From assembly GCA_016715885.1 (NCBI GenBank), contig JADJXL010000002.1:124001-188000 (forward strand): a stretch of DNA of 64,000 bases, in the 5' to 3' direction. Below the pieces are notes generated by a model. That model had not been told where the DNA came from, made no database searches, and saw only the letters and a list, made by a program, of their open reading frames with translations. This document shows positions 1 through 8,159 of this stretch, piece after piece. Every line of letters begins with the position of its first letter. Position 1 is the first letter of the stretch. The position numbers were made by a program, and so were the translations under genes. This DNA comes from Polyangiaceae bacterium. Its GTDB lineage: Bacteria > Myxococcota_A > Polyangia > Polyangiales > Polyangiaceae.

Positions 1-2
1 AC

Positions 3-986
3 GCGTGTAGTCCGGGGAAAGCCGTGGGTTGGGGCGGAGGCATTTCGCTCGATCAATTCCTCGCCAATCAAATTGGACAAACTACCAAGTTCCCGTCGCT
101 CGAGTTTGGCGTTCAGGTTCAATATGCCGATGTATCGGCACGCATTTCGTATCGCGGTCCGGGGCAACCCGTGCCGCCGGAAGACGACCCTTACCAAGCA
201 TATCAGCGCATTTTCGCCGAGCTTGGAGCCGATCCCGCACAAATCGCGCGAATTCGCGCCGAACGCAAGACGGTGCTCGATTACGTGAGCGATGATTATG
301 CCCGACTTTCCCAGCGCCTCGGCGCAAGCGACAGGCAAAAGGTCGACGCGCATCTCGATGCCGTGCGAGAAATTGAAAAACGTCTCGATGCGCCAGGAAT
401 CATCGGTGGAGCATGCAATCCGCCGAACCTTGGCGTTCCCGTCGAACCGCTGCAAAACGACAATTACCCGCTCATCGCCAAATGCCAGCTCGATTTGCTC
501 GCCATGTCCCTGATTTGCGATCTCACGCGCGTCGCCAGCATTCAATTCGCCACGGTGCGTCAGGGAGGCAAGGTGTTTTCGTGGCTGGGACAAACCGAGG
601 GGCATCATTCGTTGTCGCATTCCAGTACCGAGGATCCCGTGCGTCGGCAGATGCTCATCGACATTGGCAATTGGCATGCAACGCAGCTCGCGTATCTTTG
701 CCAATTGCTCGATAGCGTGCCGGAAGGTGATGGCACGGTGCTCGATAACACGGCCATCTTCTGGTGCACGGACATTGCGGTTGGCCAAAGCCACGTGCGG
801 CGTGACATGCCGCTCGTATTGGCAGGACGCGCAGGCGGAGCGCTCGCAGCGGGGCGGTATTTGAAGTACCAAGGTGATTACCACAACGATCTGCTCATCG
901 CGCTTTCGCACTCCATGGGCGTACCTGTTGCCACGTTTGGCAATCCCGACTACTGCAATGGGCCGCTCAAGGGAATTCTCGCCTGA
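3..986 (+). CDS. DUF1552 protein, C-terminal part (5' end outside window)
   Basis: The frame is open to the left window edge, so the GTG at 24 is not the true start. What remains is about 327 residues of the DUF1552 family, a large exported family of unknown function common in Planctomycetes and Myxococcota. It aligns by eye along its length with the complete DUF1552 protein at 32703-33971: shared blocks include GISLDQ/GMSLDQ, SLEFGVQ, RISY.GPGQ.VPP and the QTEGHHSLSH/SEGHHGLSH region. The missing upstream part should carry the Tat signal. A DUF1592 partner would be expected upstream, outside the window. Function unknown. Confidence 0.85.
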   Translation, partial: ACSPGKAVGWGGGISLDQFLANQIGQTTKFPSLEFGVQVQYADVSARISYRGPGQPVPPEDDPYQAYQRIFAELGADPAQIARIRAERKTVLDYVSDDYARLSQRLGASDRQKVDAHLDAVREIEKRLDAPGIIGGACNPPNLGVPVEPLQNDNYPLIAKCQLDLLAMSLICDLTRVASIQFATVRQGGKVFSWLGQTEGHHSLSHSSTEDPVRRQMLIDIGNWHATQLAYLCQLLDSVPEGDGTVLDNTAIFWCTDIAVGQSHVRRDMPLVLAGRAGGALAAGRYLKYQGDYHNDLLIALSHSMGVPVATFGNPDYCNGPLKGILA

Positions 987-1037
987 CCAGCGTCGCTTTT
1001 CTTTGCACGACGGCGATTCCTTTGGCATCCATGCCCC

Positions 1038-2900
1038 ATGCGCGCCCGTCCGAGTCTTTCGCCGTTCCTTTTTCTCGCGACCGCCGCGTTCGTCGCTGCG
1101 TGCAACCGATCGGGAGGTTCTGGCGCGGGTGACGGCGGCGTAGCGTCGGATGCTGCGAGTGATGCGGCCCCTGCTGCGACGCAAGGCCAAAGCTCGGTGC
1201 CAGAGCATCAGCCGGAGGACAAGCCCATGCTTGGCATCACGTCGTTCGTGGCCACGGTGTATGCCGAACCTCGCGATACGTCGAAGAAGCTAGGTTACCT
1301 GCGCGTGGGCGCGAAAGTGGCGCGAAGTGAAGAACCAGCGGGCACCAAAGGATGTCCCGGCGGTTGGTATGGGATTTTTCCAAAAGGATACATTTGTGTT
1401 GGGTCTGATGCCACGCTGGATCTCGAGGATCCCACCGTTCGAGCGGCTTCGCGTCGTCCCAATTTGAAGACGGCGCTGCCTTATCGTTATGCGTTCGTTC
1501 GCGCGGTACTTCCGCTTTATCTTCGAGTGCCCTCGGCGGAGGAGCAGAAGAAATCGGAATTCAAGCTACAAGAGCACCTCGATTGGTACAAAGAGAATGG
1601 CGCGACGGCGGACAAGGTTCGTCTCGGTGCATGGGACGTAGCCATTGACGATCGAGGTGTGCCGCTTCCGGGCAAACAATTGGGTGAGCTCGGGCTCGGG
1701 AAAAACTCCGAAGAATTGAGCCTTGGGCAGCATCTTGGTGGTGATACCGATGCGGATCCCATTCCGTTTTGGTTGGCGGAGGGCAAGCGGCAGATTCCGA
1801 ACATCAGTGACTTCAAGGTGCCCGAATATGCGGTTTTTGCAGATCGCGCGCGTCGTCACACGGGGCTGGCGCTCGTGGGGTCGTTTCCGACGGGACCGGA
1901 ATCGCTCGAGCGGCGTTTTGCGATAACGACCGATTTGCGAATGGCGCCGCATACCAAAATCAAGCCTGACACGGGTTCACCGTGGCACGGCATCGAGCTC
2001 ACGGACGAATACACGTTGCCCATTGCGTTCGTTCGTACGCAGGGTGCGAAGGCATATCGAATATCGAAGGGCAAGGCCGTTGCGACCGATGACCTCGAAT
2101 TTCGCAGTGCGCATCCGCTCGTGGGGACCATGCGCAACGTGGAGGGCGTCAAATATTATCGCACGAAGGACAAACGGTGGCTCAGCCAGCTCGACGTGGG
2201 TTTGGCGCTGCCTCCTGCGTCGTGGCCGGCCGATGCGGAGAAGGGCAAAAAGTGGATTGAGATTTCGATTGCGAATCAGACGTTCGTCATGTGGGAGGGC
2301 AAGCGTCCGATTTACGTGACGCTCGTTTCGACGGGTCAAGCGGGGCTCGACGATCCGAAAAAGACGACGGCCACGGTGCGAGGTGTGTTCAAGATTCGCA
2401 ACAAACACATCACGGCGACGATGGATTCGAATGAAGGATCCAGCGTTGGGGGTGGCAAGGCGCAGGTCGCGTCGGCCAAGTCTCCTTCCGATGGTGGAGG
2501 CAAAGCATCGACGAAGAAGGGGAAACCGACCCCTGGTAAAACCCCCGCGAAACCTGTCGCGAATGCGGCCAAATCGTCTGGTAAGGACAAACCTGCCGCC
2601 GATGCAAAAGTTCCGCGCAAGGGCGATGGCGAATATGGCGTGACCAAGCGTCGCGGCGAGGGTACGTTCCAGCTCAGGGACGTTCCGTACATCCAATATT
2701 TCGAGAGTGGCTATGCGCTCCACGCTGCCTATTGGCACGATGTTTTCGGCACGCCGCGGAGCCATGGTTGCGTCAATCTTTCTCCGGTCGACGCGCATCG
2801 CGTATTTCTTTGGACCGATCCGCCCGTGCCCGATGAGTGGCATGCAATCAACACGGGCGAGGAATTCGGCGAGGGCACGACGGTCATCATTCATGAATGA
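1038..2900 (+). CDS. L,D-transpeptidase (YkuD family) lipoprotein
   Basis: 620 aa. The N-terminus is a lipoprotein signal with lipobox AFVAAC (Cys about residue 22), followed by a Gly/Ala/Asp-rich linker. Around residues 70-120 is an SH3-like segment (YAEPRDTSKKLGYLRVG...GGWYGI). The C-terminal third is a YkuD catalytic domain with the full signature: a His in YALHAAYW, then SHGCVNL with the nucleophilic Cys. This family forms 3-3 peptidoglycan crosslinks or attaches proteins to peptidoglycan in the periplasm. A Lys/Ala/Pro-rich insertion (about residues 465-535) sits inside the catalytic region, which is unusual. Substrate is not predictable. The ATG at 1038 is chosen because it starts the signal peptide. 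Confidence 0.88.
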   Translation: MRARPSLSPFLFLATAAFVAACNRSGGSGAGDGGVASDAASDAAPAATQGQSSVPEHQPEDKPMLGITSFVATVYAEPRDTSKKLGYLRVGAKVARSEEPAGTKGCPGGWYGIFPKGYICVGSDATLDLEDPTVRAASRRPNLKTALPYRYAFVRAVLPLYLRVPSAEEQKKSEFKLQEHLDWYKENGATADKVRLGAWDVAIDDRGVPLPGKQLGELGLGKNSEELSLGQHLGGDTDADPIPFWLAEGKRQIPNISDFKVPEYAVFADRARRHTGLALVGSFPTGPESLERRFAITTDLRMAPHTKIKPDTGSPWHGIELTDEYTLPIAFVRTQGAKAYRISKGKAVATDDLEFRSAHPLVGTMRNVEGVKYYRTKDKRWLSQLDVGLALPPASWPADAEKGKKWIEISIANQTFVMWEGKRPIYVTLVSTGQAGLDDPKKTTATVRGVFKIRNKHITATMDSNEGSSVGGGKAQVASAKSPSDGGGKASTKKGKPTPGKTPAKPVANAAKSSGKDKPAADAKVPRKGDGEYGVTKRRGEGTFQLRDVPYIQYFESGYALHAAYWHDVFGTPRSHGCVNLSPVDAHRVFLWTDPPVPDEWHAINTGEEFGEGTTVIIHE

Positions 2901-3065
2901 GGCGGCGATCCGCGAGTCATGCGATGTCGTCAAGTGGCGCTCTTTCGAGCACTTCGGCTGCACGTTCGGCCTTGCTGCGTCGTTTCGAGACGTCATATGG
3001 TGACATTTGCCCAATCTTCTGGCACGGTGGCGCGACGTTGACTTCGGCCCCATCCGGGAGCACCC

Positions 3066-4316
3066 ATGACCAAGCCCACTGCATCTGCCCGTGAGCAGGT
3101 GCGTGATCGTGTTCTTCTCGTTGTTGTCTTGACGGCCTTTCTCGATCTCGTCGGGTTTGGCATCACGATCCCGCTGTTGCCATTTTACGTCAAATCGATG
3201 TCCGTCTCGGGACCGGGATCGGACGTCACGGGCCTCCTCATTGGCAGCTATTCGCTCGCGCAGTCCTTGGCGACGCCGTGGCTCGGGCGTTTGTCCGATC
3301 GGTACGGTCGTCGTATCGTCATCCTCGTCAGCTTGCTCGGCAACGCGGCGAGCATGATTCTTTTTGCGCTTGCGGTGCACTACAAGGTGCTGGCGCTGCT
3401 TTTCGTGTCTCGCATTCTTGCAGGTGTGACGGCGGGAAATCTTGGCGCGTGTCAAGCTGCAATTGCCGATGTGACCGATAAGAGTGAACGCGCGGCCGCG
3501 ATGGGCAGGCTTGGCGCAGGAATTGGGCTTGGCCTGATCGTCGGTCCGTTCCTTGGAGGTGAAACGGGTAAGCTGGCGCCTTGGGCGCCGCCGGTCGTAG
3601 CGGCGCTCATGGCGCTGCTCGATGTGGTGCTCGCGGCCATTCTGATGCCCGAGACGCGTCAATTTCGTGAAGAGCAACCACCATCCGACGGCGCATCACC
3701 AGCGAAGTCCGTGCGGCTTTGGGATCTGCTTGCGGATCGTCGCATGGCCGCGGTCTTTGGGCTCTTCTTTTTGACGTTTACCGCGATGACGTGCCTCAAT
3801 GCGGCCTTCCCGTTTTTGTCGCACGAGCGATTTGGGTGGAACGAGGAAGACGTCGCGCGCATGTTTGGCGTGTTCGGCGTGATTTCGGTGGTCATTCAAG
3901 GCTTCTTGATGAAGCGCCTGGTGGCTCGCTTTTCCGACGTCTCCTTGGTGACGGCGGCGGGGATTTTCATTGCATCCGGGATGCTACTGTCCGCAGGTTC
4001 GACGCGTCCGTGGATGCTCGTGGTGGGCAACATTTTCATTGGCATGGGCGTGGCGATCAACAACCCGGTCATCTCCGCGCTCGCGTCCAAGGTGGCGCCG
4101 CCTCAGTTTCAAGGCGTTGCGCTCGGATATGCGCAGTCGTCCGGCAGTTGGGCGCGTACGGTGTGGCCGCCAGCGTGGGGCCTCATGTATAGGCACGTCG
4201 CGCCTATTGCACCATTCATTGGAAGCGCAATCGCTGCGAGCTTGATGGTTTTCGTGGCGGCCACGTTGCGTGTGCGTCCGGCTTCAGCCTCGGAGCAAAA
4301 GCCGACGGAAAGTTGA
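3066..4316 (+). CDS. MFS transporter, TetA/DHA1-like
   Basis: 416 aa with about 12 hydrophobic helices. The first helix reads LTAFLDLVGFGITIPLLPFY, typical of the drug:H+ antiporter-1 (TCR/TetA-like) group. The cytoplasmic loop 2-3 motif A is present as GRLSDRYGRR. A central hydrophilic loop (about residues 200-220) separates the two six-helix halves. A GGGAG-type ribosome site lies just upstream of ATG 3066 (gggagcaccc). It probably exports a small molecule in exchange for protons; substrate unknown. It is convergent with the PI-PLC-like gene, only 7 bases apart, with no clear terminator. Confidence 0.85.
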   Translation: MTKPTASAREQVRDRVLLVVVLTAFLDLVGFGITIPLLPFYVKSMSVSGPGSDVTGLLIGSYSLAQSLATPWLGRLSDRYGRRIVILVSLLGNAASMILFALAVHYKVLALLFVSRILAGVTAGNLGACQAAIADVTDKSERAAAMGRLGAGIGLGLIVGPFLGGETGKLAPWAPPVVAALMALLDVVLAAILMPETRQFREEQPPSDGASPAKSVRLWDLLADRRMAAVFGLFFLTFTAMTCLNAAFPFLSHERFGWNEEDVARMFGVFGVISVVIQGFLMKRLVARFSDVSLVTAAGIFIASGMLLSAGSTRPWMLVVGNIFIGMGVAINNPVISALASKVAPPQFQGVALGYAQSSGSWARTVWPPAWGLMYRHVAPIAPFIGSAIAASLMVFVAATLRVRPASASEQKPTES

Positions 4317-4323
4317 AGATCGA

Positions 4324-5199
4324 TTACAATCCGTTCAGCTCGTCCACCACTTGGAAGAGCGCACCGATATCGTAAAAATCCACGGCGACGAAGTTCGGGA
4401 TCTGCCCGCCTTCCGTTTGGCACTGCTTCGCACGCGACGAAAGCATATTGTATTCATTGGCGACTTGCGCGCGTTCGGGTGTCGACAGCGGGTCGGACAG
4501 CCAGTGATTCACCAAGAACAAATCGTTGCCTTTCGTCCCTCGATTGGGTGCGCACGTGAAATCTTCGGGCTTGGCGAACGAGTACGGTGTATCCCACGCG
4601 ATGTTCCAGAAATGGTGATACCAAGCGGGTGGGGGACCTTCCGATTCTGCGCCTGCGACGATACGTTTGCCGTTCATGATCATTTCGCGCAGCGTTGGCC
4701 ACGGCGAGCCCGCTTCGTGTGGGTACATCATGTCTGCGAGCCCCGCAGTTTTGAAGGCTTGCTCCGTTTGCGCGGGCGTGATGCCGTCTTGAATGATGAA
4801 TGTCAACACTTCGTGTGGGTGGGCATCGAGAAACGAGCGGATGTCTTTCAACGCGTCGACGAGGAGCGTATTGCCGAGCCCGCACACGGAATGGCACAGG
4901 TAGAGATCCTCGTTCCATTCGTGCGTATCGATGAGCATAGCGCGGATGCCGTCATCGAGCTGCCGGTTCATGCTGAAGTTTTGATTTGCGGCGGCCCAGC
5001 CAAGCTCGAAGTTCGACATGGCATTGTGGGTCGCGGGAAAGGCGACTTCGTTGAACGGGCGATCGCAAAGCTCGGCGTGGCCGTTGCATTCGGAGGGCGG
5101 CGTGATTTTGGATGGTGTTTCGGCCGGGGGTGTTTCGCCGCAGCCTACGAGGCATACAGCGCAAAACGCGAGGCGGAAAAGCGGATGGTTCGTGGGCAT
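4324..5199 (-). CDS. PI-PLC X-domain-like lipoprotein
   Basis: 291 aa from ATG 5199; an upstream start at 5226 in the same frame would put nine polar/hydrophobic residues before the signal, so 5199 is preferred. The lipoprotein signal has lipobox CLVGC. The body resembles the TIM-barrel of phosphatidylinositol-specific phospholipase C: a first catalytic-type His in FPATHNAMS, then IDTHEW with a second His, and a repeated pattern of VLTFIIQDG and FVAVDFYD strands. Related exported bacterial proteins cleave phosphoinositides or are inactive relatives. Likely outer-membrane or periplasmic. Catalysis is inferred only. Confidence 0.75.
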   Translation of the reverse strand: MPTNHPLFRLAFCAVCLVGCGETPPAETPSKITPPSECNGHAELCDRPFNEVAFPATHNAMSNFELGWAAANQNFSMNRQLDDGIRAMLIDTHEWNEDLYLCHSVCGLGNTLLVDALKDIRSFLDAHPHEVLTFIIQDGITPAQTEQAFKTAGLADMMYPHEAGSPWPTLREMIMNGKRIVAGAESEGPPPAWYHHFWNIAWDTPYSFAKPEDFTCAPNRGTKGNDLFLVNHWLSDPLSTPERAQVANEYNMLSSRAKQCQTEGGQIPNFVAVDFYDIGALFQVVDELNGL

Positions 5200-5241
5200 G
5201 GCGTCCACGATAAACGAAATAAGCAAGCCAAGAAAGCGCTT

Positions 5242-5577
5242 TTACCGTTTCTTGCCCGCTTGGGCTTGCAGTTGTCGGCGCACCTTTTTCACTTCGGCAA
5301 CCGGCAGGGCTCGCAGAAGCTCGACAATTTTGGAGTATTCGTCTTCGGCGGCAAAGGCCAAAATGTAAAGGGGCGGCAGGTCGAATCCGCGCGCGAGACG
5401 CTGAATCGTGCCGATCGTGATGGCAGCGAGCCCGTGCTCGACACTCGACAAATGCCCTTTCGACAATTCGCTCGCATCGGCCAGACCAGCCAAAGACATG
5501 TTGCGCTCGAGGCGAAGTTCGCGAATGCGGGCGCCTACTTGCTGTGCGTACGGATCGGGCATGTTTCGTCGCGGCAT
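5242..5577 (-). CDS. XRE-family HTH transcriptional regulator
   Basis: 111 aa from ATG 5577; ATG 5562 and TTG 5601 are also in frame. The helix-turn-helix occupies about residues 14-70: VGARIRELRLERNMSLAGLA followed by SKGHLSSVEHGLAAITIGTI, a classical Cro/C1 (HTH_3) arrangement. A C-terminal helix rich in Lys/Arg/Gln follows (VKKVRRQLQAQAGKK). It is a DNA-binding repressor-type protein, target unknown. It is divergent from gnd across about 390 bases, so control of itself and possibly gnd is plausible but unproved. Confidence 0.82.
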   Translation of the reverse strand: MPRRNMPDPYAQQVGARIRELRLERNMSLAGLADASELSKGHLSSVEHGLAAITIGTIQRLARGFDLPPLYILAFAAEDEYSKIVELLRALPVAEVKKVRRQLQAQAGKKR

Positions 5578-5968
5578 GTCGTTATGGTTCTCGGGCGGCA
5601 AAAAGCTACCCGACCGGCCTCCTTACGCCGGGTTTTCGGTTTCATCAAAGAAACATCGGTCGCTTCGATCGGCAACGAGCCAGGGAATACGTGGCGGTTT
5701 TTCCTCCGCTCCCCGTCGTGACCGTCGTCATCACCGACGAACTCAATATGCATCCTTGGGACGAACTCGTCACCTGAAAACTTCATTAGATAGGACATTG
5801 GTTGTCCGATCATGGAATTGCGACGAACCGAGGCGGCTTGCATCATTTTCGCTTCACTCGTCGATGGATGGTTCTCGCGCGCTCTTCTTTGTGCTAGTCG
5901 GCGCTTTGCGGGTCCGAGTTGGGGGAACGATGTCCCATCGTGCTCGGAGTCCAGAGGAGGTCGAGGTC
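5578..5968. other. Long divergent intergenic region between the XRE regulator and gnd
   Basis: About 390 bases without a convincing gene. The small frames running through it in all directions lack domain-like sequence. It must hold promoters for both flanking genes. An AT-richer segment lies around 5780-5800, next to a short inverted repeat listed separately. I could not identify a confident -35/-10 pair by eye. Confidence 0.6.
5793..5807. promoter_or_regulatory. Short inverted repeat, possible operator
   Basis: GGACA, five bases, then TGTCC: perfect 5-base arms in the AT-richer part of the divergent region, upstream of gnd and of the XRE gene. Such dyads are typical of HTH_3 regulator sites, but a 5-base dyad can occur by chance. 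Confidence 0.3.
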
Positions 5969-7396
5969 GTGACGCAAGCGAAAATCGGGCTCGTGGGGCT
6001 CGCTGTCATGGGCGAAAATCTCGCACTCAACATCGAACGGCATGGTTTTCCGATCGCGGTGCACAACCGGGATCCCGCCAAAATAGACCGCCTTCTCGAA
6101 ACTCGAGCCAAAGGTCTTCAATTCTTTGGGGCGAAGACGGCTGCCGAGCTCGCAGGGCTGCTCGAAAGGCCGCGAAAAATCGTGCTGCTCGTCAAGGCTG
6201 GACAGCCCGTCGATTGGACCATCGAACAGTTGCGCCCGCATCTCGAACCGGGCGACATCCTCATCGATGGGGGCAATTCGTGGTACGAGGACACCGAGCG
6301 GCGTCAGAAAGAGCTCGAGGCGGTGGGGATTCGGTTCATTGGGTCGGGCGTGTCCGGGGGCGAGGAAGGGGCGCTCTTGGGCCCGTCGCTCATGCCTGGA
6401 GGCGAGCGTGACGCGTACGAGGAGATTCGTCCGATATGGGAGGCCATTGCGGCCAAGGTCGATGATGGGCCTTGTGTGACGTACATCGGTCCCGGCGGAT
6501 CGGGTCATTTCGTCAAAATGGTCCACAACGGAATCGAATATGGCGACATGCAGCTCATCGCCGAGGCATACGACATTTTGCATCGGGGGCTCGGGTATTC
6601 GGCGGATCGTTTGGCGGACATTTTTGCGGAGTGGAACGAGGGCGTATTGCAATCGTTTCTCATTGAGATCACGGCCAAGATTTTCCGCGCCAAGGATTCG
6701 GAAACGGGCCAGCCGCTCGTCGATCTCATCGTCGACAAGGCGGGGCAAAAAGGCACGGGCCTGTGGACATCGAAAGTGGCGCTCGATCTCGGCGTTGCCA
6801 TTCCGACCATCGATGCGGCCATCATGGCGCGTCTCATTTCCGGGCGCAAAAACGAACGTGTGGAAGCGTCGCGCGTTCTCGTTGGTCCGATCGCGCCGCC
6901 AGCGCAGCAAGACGAGAAAGAAATCGTCGCCGCGGTGCATGACGCGCTTTATGCGGCGAAGATATGTTCGTACACGCAAGGCATGGCGCTTCTTCGAGCG
7001 GCCTCGGACGCCTTCCATTGGGATCTGCGTCTCGGCGAAATCGCGCGCATTTGGAAAGGTGGCTGCATCATTCGTGCGCAATTCCTCGACGGCATTCGCG
7101 AGGCTTACGCCAAACGTGCAGACTTGCCGAGCTTGCTCCTCGACGAGTGCTTTCGTGACGCCATGACGAACGCTCAAGCGGGATTCCGTCGAGCCGTCGC
7201 ATTCGCGCAGAACCTTGGCATTCCGTGCCTCGCATTCGCGGGAAGCCTTGGGTATTACGACAGCTACCGTTCGGCTCGTTTGCCCCAGAACCTCACGCAG
7301 GCGCAACGCGACTTCTTCGGGGCGCATACCTACGAGCGGGTGGACAAACCCGACGTTGGTCCGGTACACACCGACTGGCCGTCTCTCGTCGGCTGA
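5969..7396 (+). CDS. gnd: 6-phosphogluconate dehydrogenase (decarboxylating)
   Basis: 475 aa, the usual length for the long form. GTG 5969 is chosen over ATG 5930 because AGAGGAGG (5953-5960) sits eight bases before it and the protein then begins directly with the Rossmann fold: KIGLVGLAVMGENLALN (GxxxMGxNLxLN). The signature LIDGGNSWYEDT, the catalytic Lys/His region SGHFVKMVHNGIEYGDMQ and the DKAGQKGTGLWT block are all present. It oxidises 6-phosphogluconate to ribulose 5-phosphate, CO2 and NAD(P)H in the cytosolic pentose phosphate pathway. It is single and divergent from the XRE regulator. Confidence 0.95.
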   Translation: MTQAKIGLVGLAVMGENLALNIERHGFPIAVHNRDPAKIDRLLETRAKGLQFFGAKTAAELAGLLERPRKIVLLVKAGQPVDWTIEQLRPHLEPGDILIDGGNSWYEDTERRQKELEAVGIRFIGSGVSGGEEGALLGPSLMPGGERDAYEEIRPIWEAIAAKVDDGPCVTYIGPGGSGHFVKMVHNGIEYGDMQLIAEAYDILHRGLGYSADRLADIFAEWNEGVLQSFLIEITAKIFRAKDSETGQPLVDLIVDKAGQKGTGLWTSKVALDLGVAIPTIDAAIMARLISGRKNERVEASRVLVGPIAPPAQQDEKEIVAAVHDALYAAKICSYTQGMALLRAASDAFHWDLRLGEIARIWKGGCIIRAQFLDGIREAYAKRADLPSLLLDECFRDAMTNAQAGFRRAVAFAQNLGIPCLAFAGSLGYYDSYRSARLPQNLTQAQRDFFGAHTYERVDKPDVGPVHTDWPSLVG

Positions 7397-7502
7397 CGTT
7401 CCTCGTCCGTTTTTCCCTCGGCAACCCCCTTCGCCCTGTCGCATCAAAGCTTCCGGACGCGCGTCGATCAACAATTCGCGCGATTGTCTAGGTGAGCCTA
7501 CG

Positions 7503-8150
7503 ATGGCGGCACTGTTTCGTCCCTGGTCCAATACTGCATTTCGAGTCGTGCTCGGTCTTGCCGTGCTCGGCATTGTCGGCGCAGTCACTGCGCCGATGAT
7601 ATGGGTGCGCACGCCACAATGGCGTGGACAGCTCGATCCCATCGATCAACCGGTCGAGTTCGATCACCGGCATCACGTGCAGGACGATGGAATCGATTGC
7701 CTCTATTGCCACAAGTTGGCCACGACATCTCCAACCGGGGGTATTCCATCGACGGATCTTTGCATGGGTTGTCATAACCAGATCTGGAATCAGAGTCCCA
7801 TGCTCGAGCCTGTTCGGCGGAGTTACTTTTCGGGAATGCCCATTCCGTGGAATCGCGTGCACGACGTCCCAGACTTCGTGTACTTCAATCATGCCATTCA
7901 CACGAACAAGGGCTTTGGATGTGTCACTTGTCACGGGCGTGTCGATCTCATGGGTCGCGTTTATCAGGTGACGGATCTGTCCATGGGGTGGTGCCTCGAT
8001 TGCCACCGAAACCCGGAAAAATTCGTCCGCCCGCTCGACAAGATCACCGACATGACCTGGGTGGCTGAAAATCAAGCTGTTCTGGGCCCTTCGCTCGTAA
8101 ATCAATACCAAATTCGCAGTCTCACGACTTGCACCGCTTGTCACCGGTAG
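7503..8150 (+). CDS. actA: Alternative complex III subunit A, pentaheme cytochrome c
   Basis: 215 aa from ATG 7503. One N-terminal membrane helix (about residues 12-34) anchors a periplasmic domain with exactly five CxxCH haem sites: CLYCH, CMGCH, CVTCH, CLDCH and CTACH. Five haems plus the first position in an act operon match ActA of the quinol:cytochrome c oxidoreductase known from Rhodothermus and Flavobacterium. It passes electrons from the Act core towards ActE and the oxidase. actB follows after 9 bases with a strong ribosome site. Confidence 0.92.
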   Translation: MAALFRPWSNTAFRVVLGLAVLGIVGAVTAPMIWVRTPQWRGQLDPIDQPVEFDHRHHVQDDGIDCLYCHKLATTSPTGGIPSTDLCMGCHNQIWNQSPMLEPVRRSYFSGMPIPWNRVHDVPDFVYFNHAIHTNKGFGCVTCHGRVDLMGRVYQVTDLSMGWCLDCHRNPEKFVRPLDKITDMTWVAENQAVLGPSLVNQYQIRSLTTCTACHR

Positions 8151-8159
8151 GAGGTTACG

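Noticed and set aside
1977..3677. A 566-residue - strand frame
   Set aside because: Arg-rich shadow of the L,D-transpeptidase and MFS genes, no motifs.
5894..7642. A 582-residue - strand frame opposite gnd
   Set aside because: gnd is certain; the antisense frame has no domain and is a codon-bias shadow.
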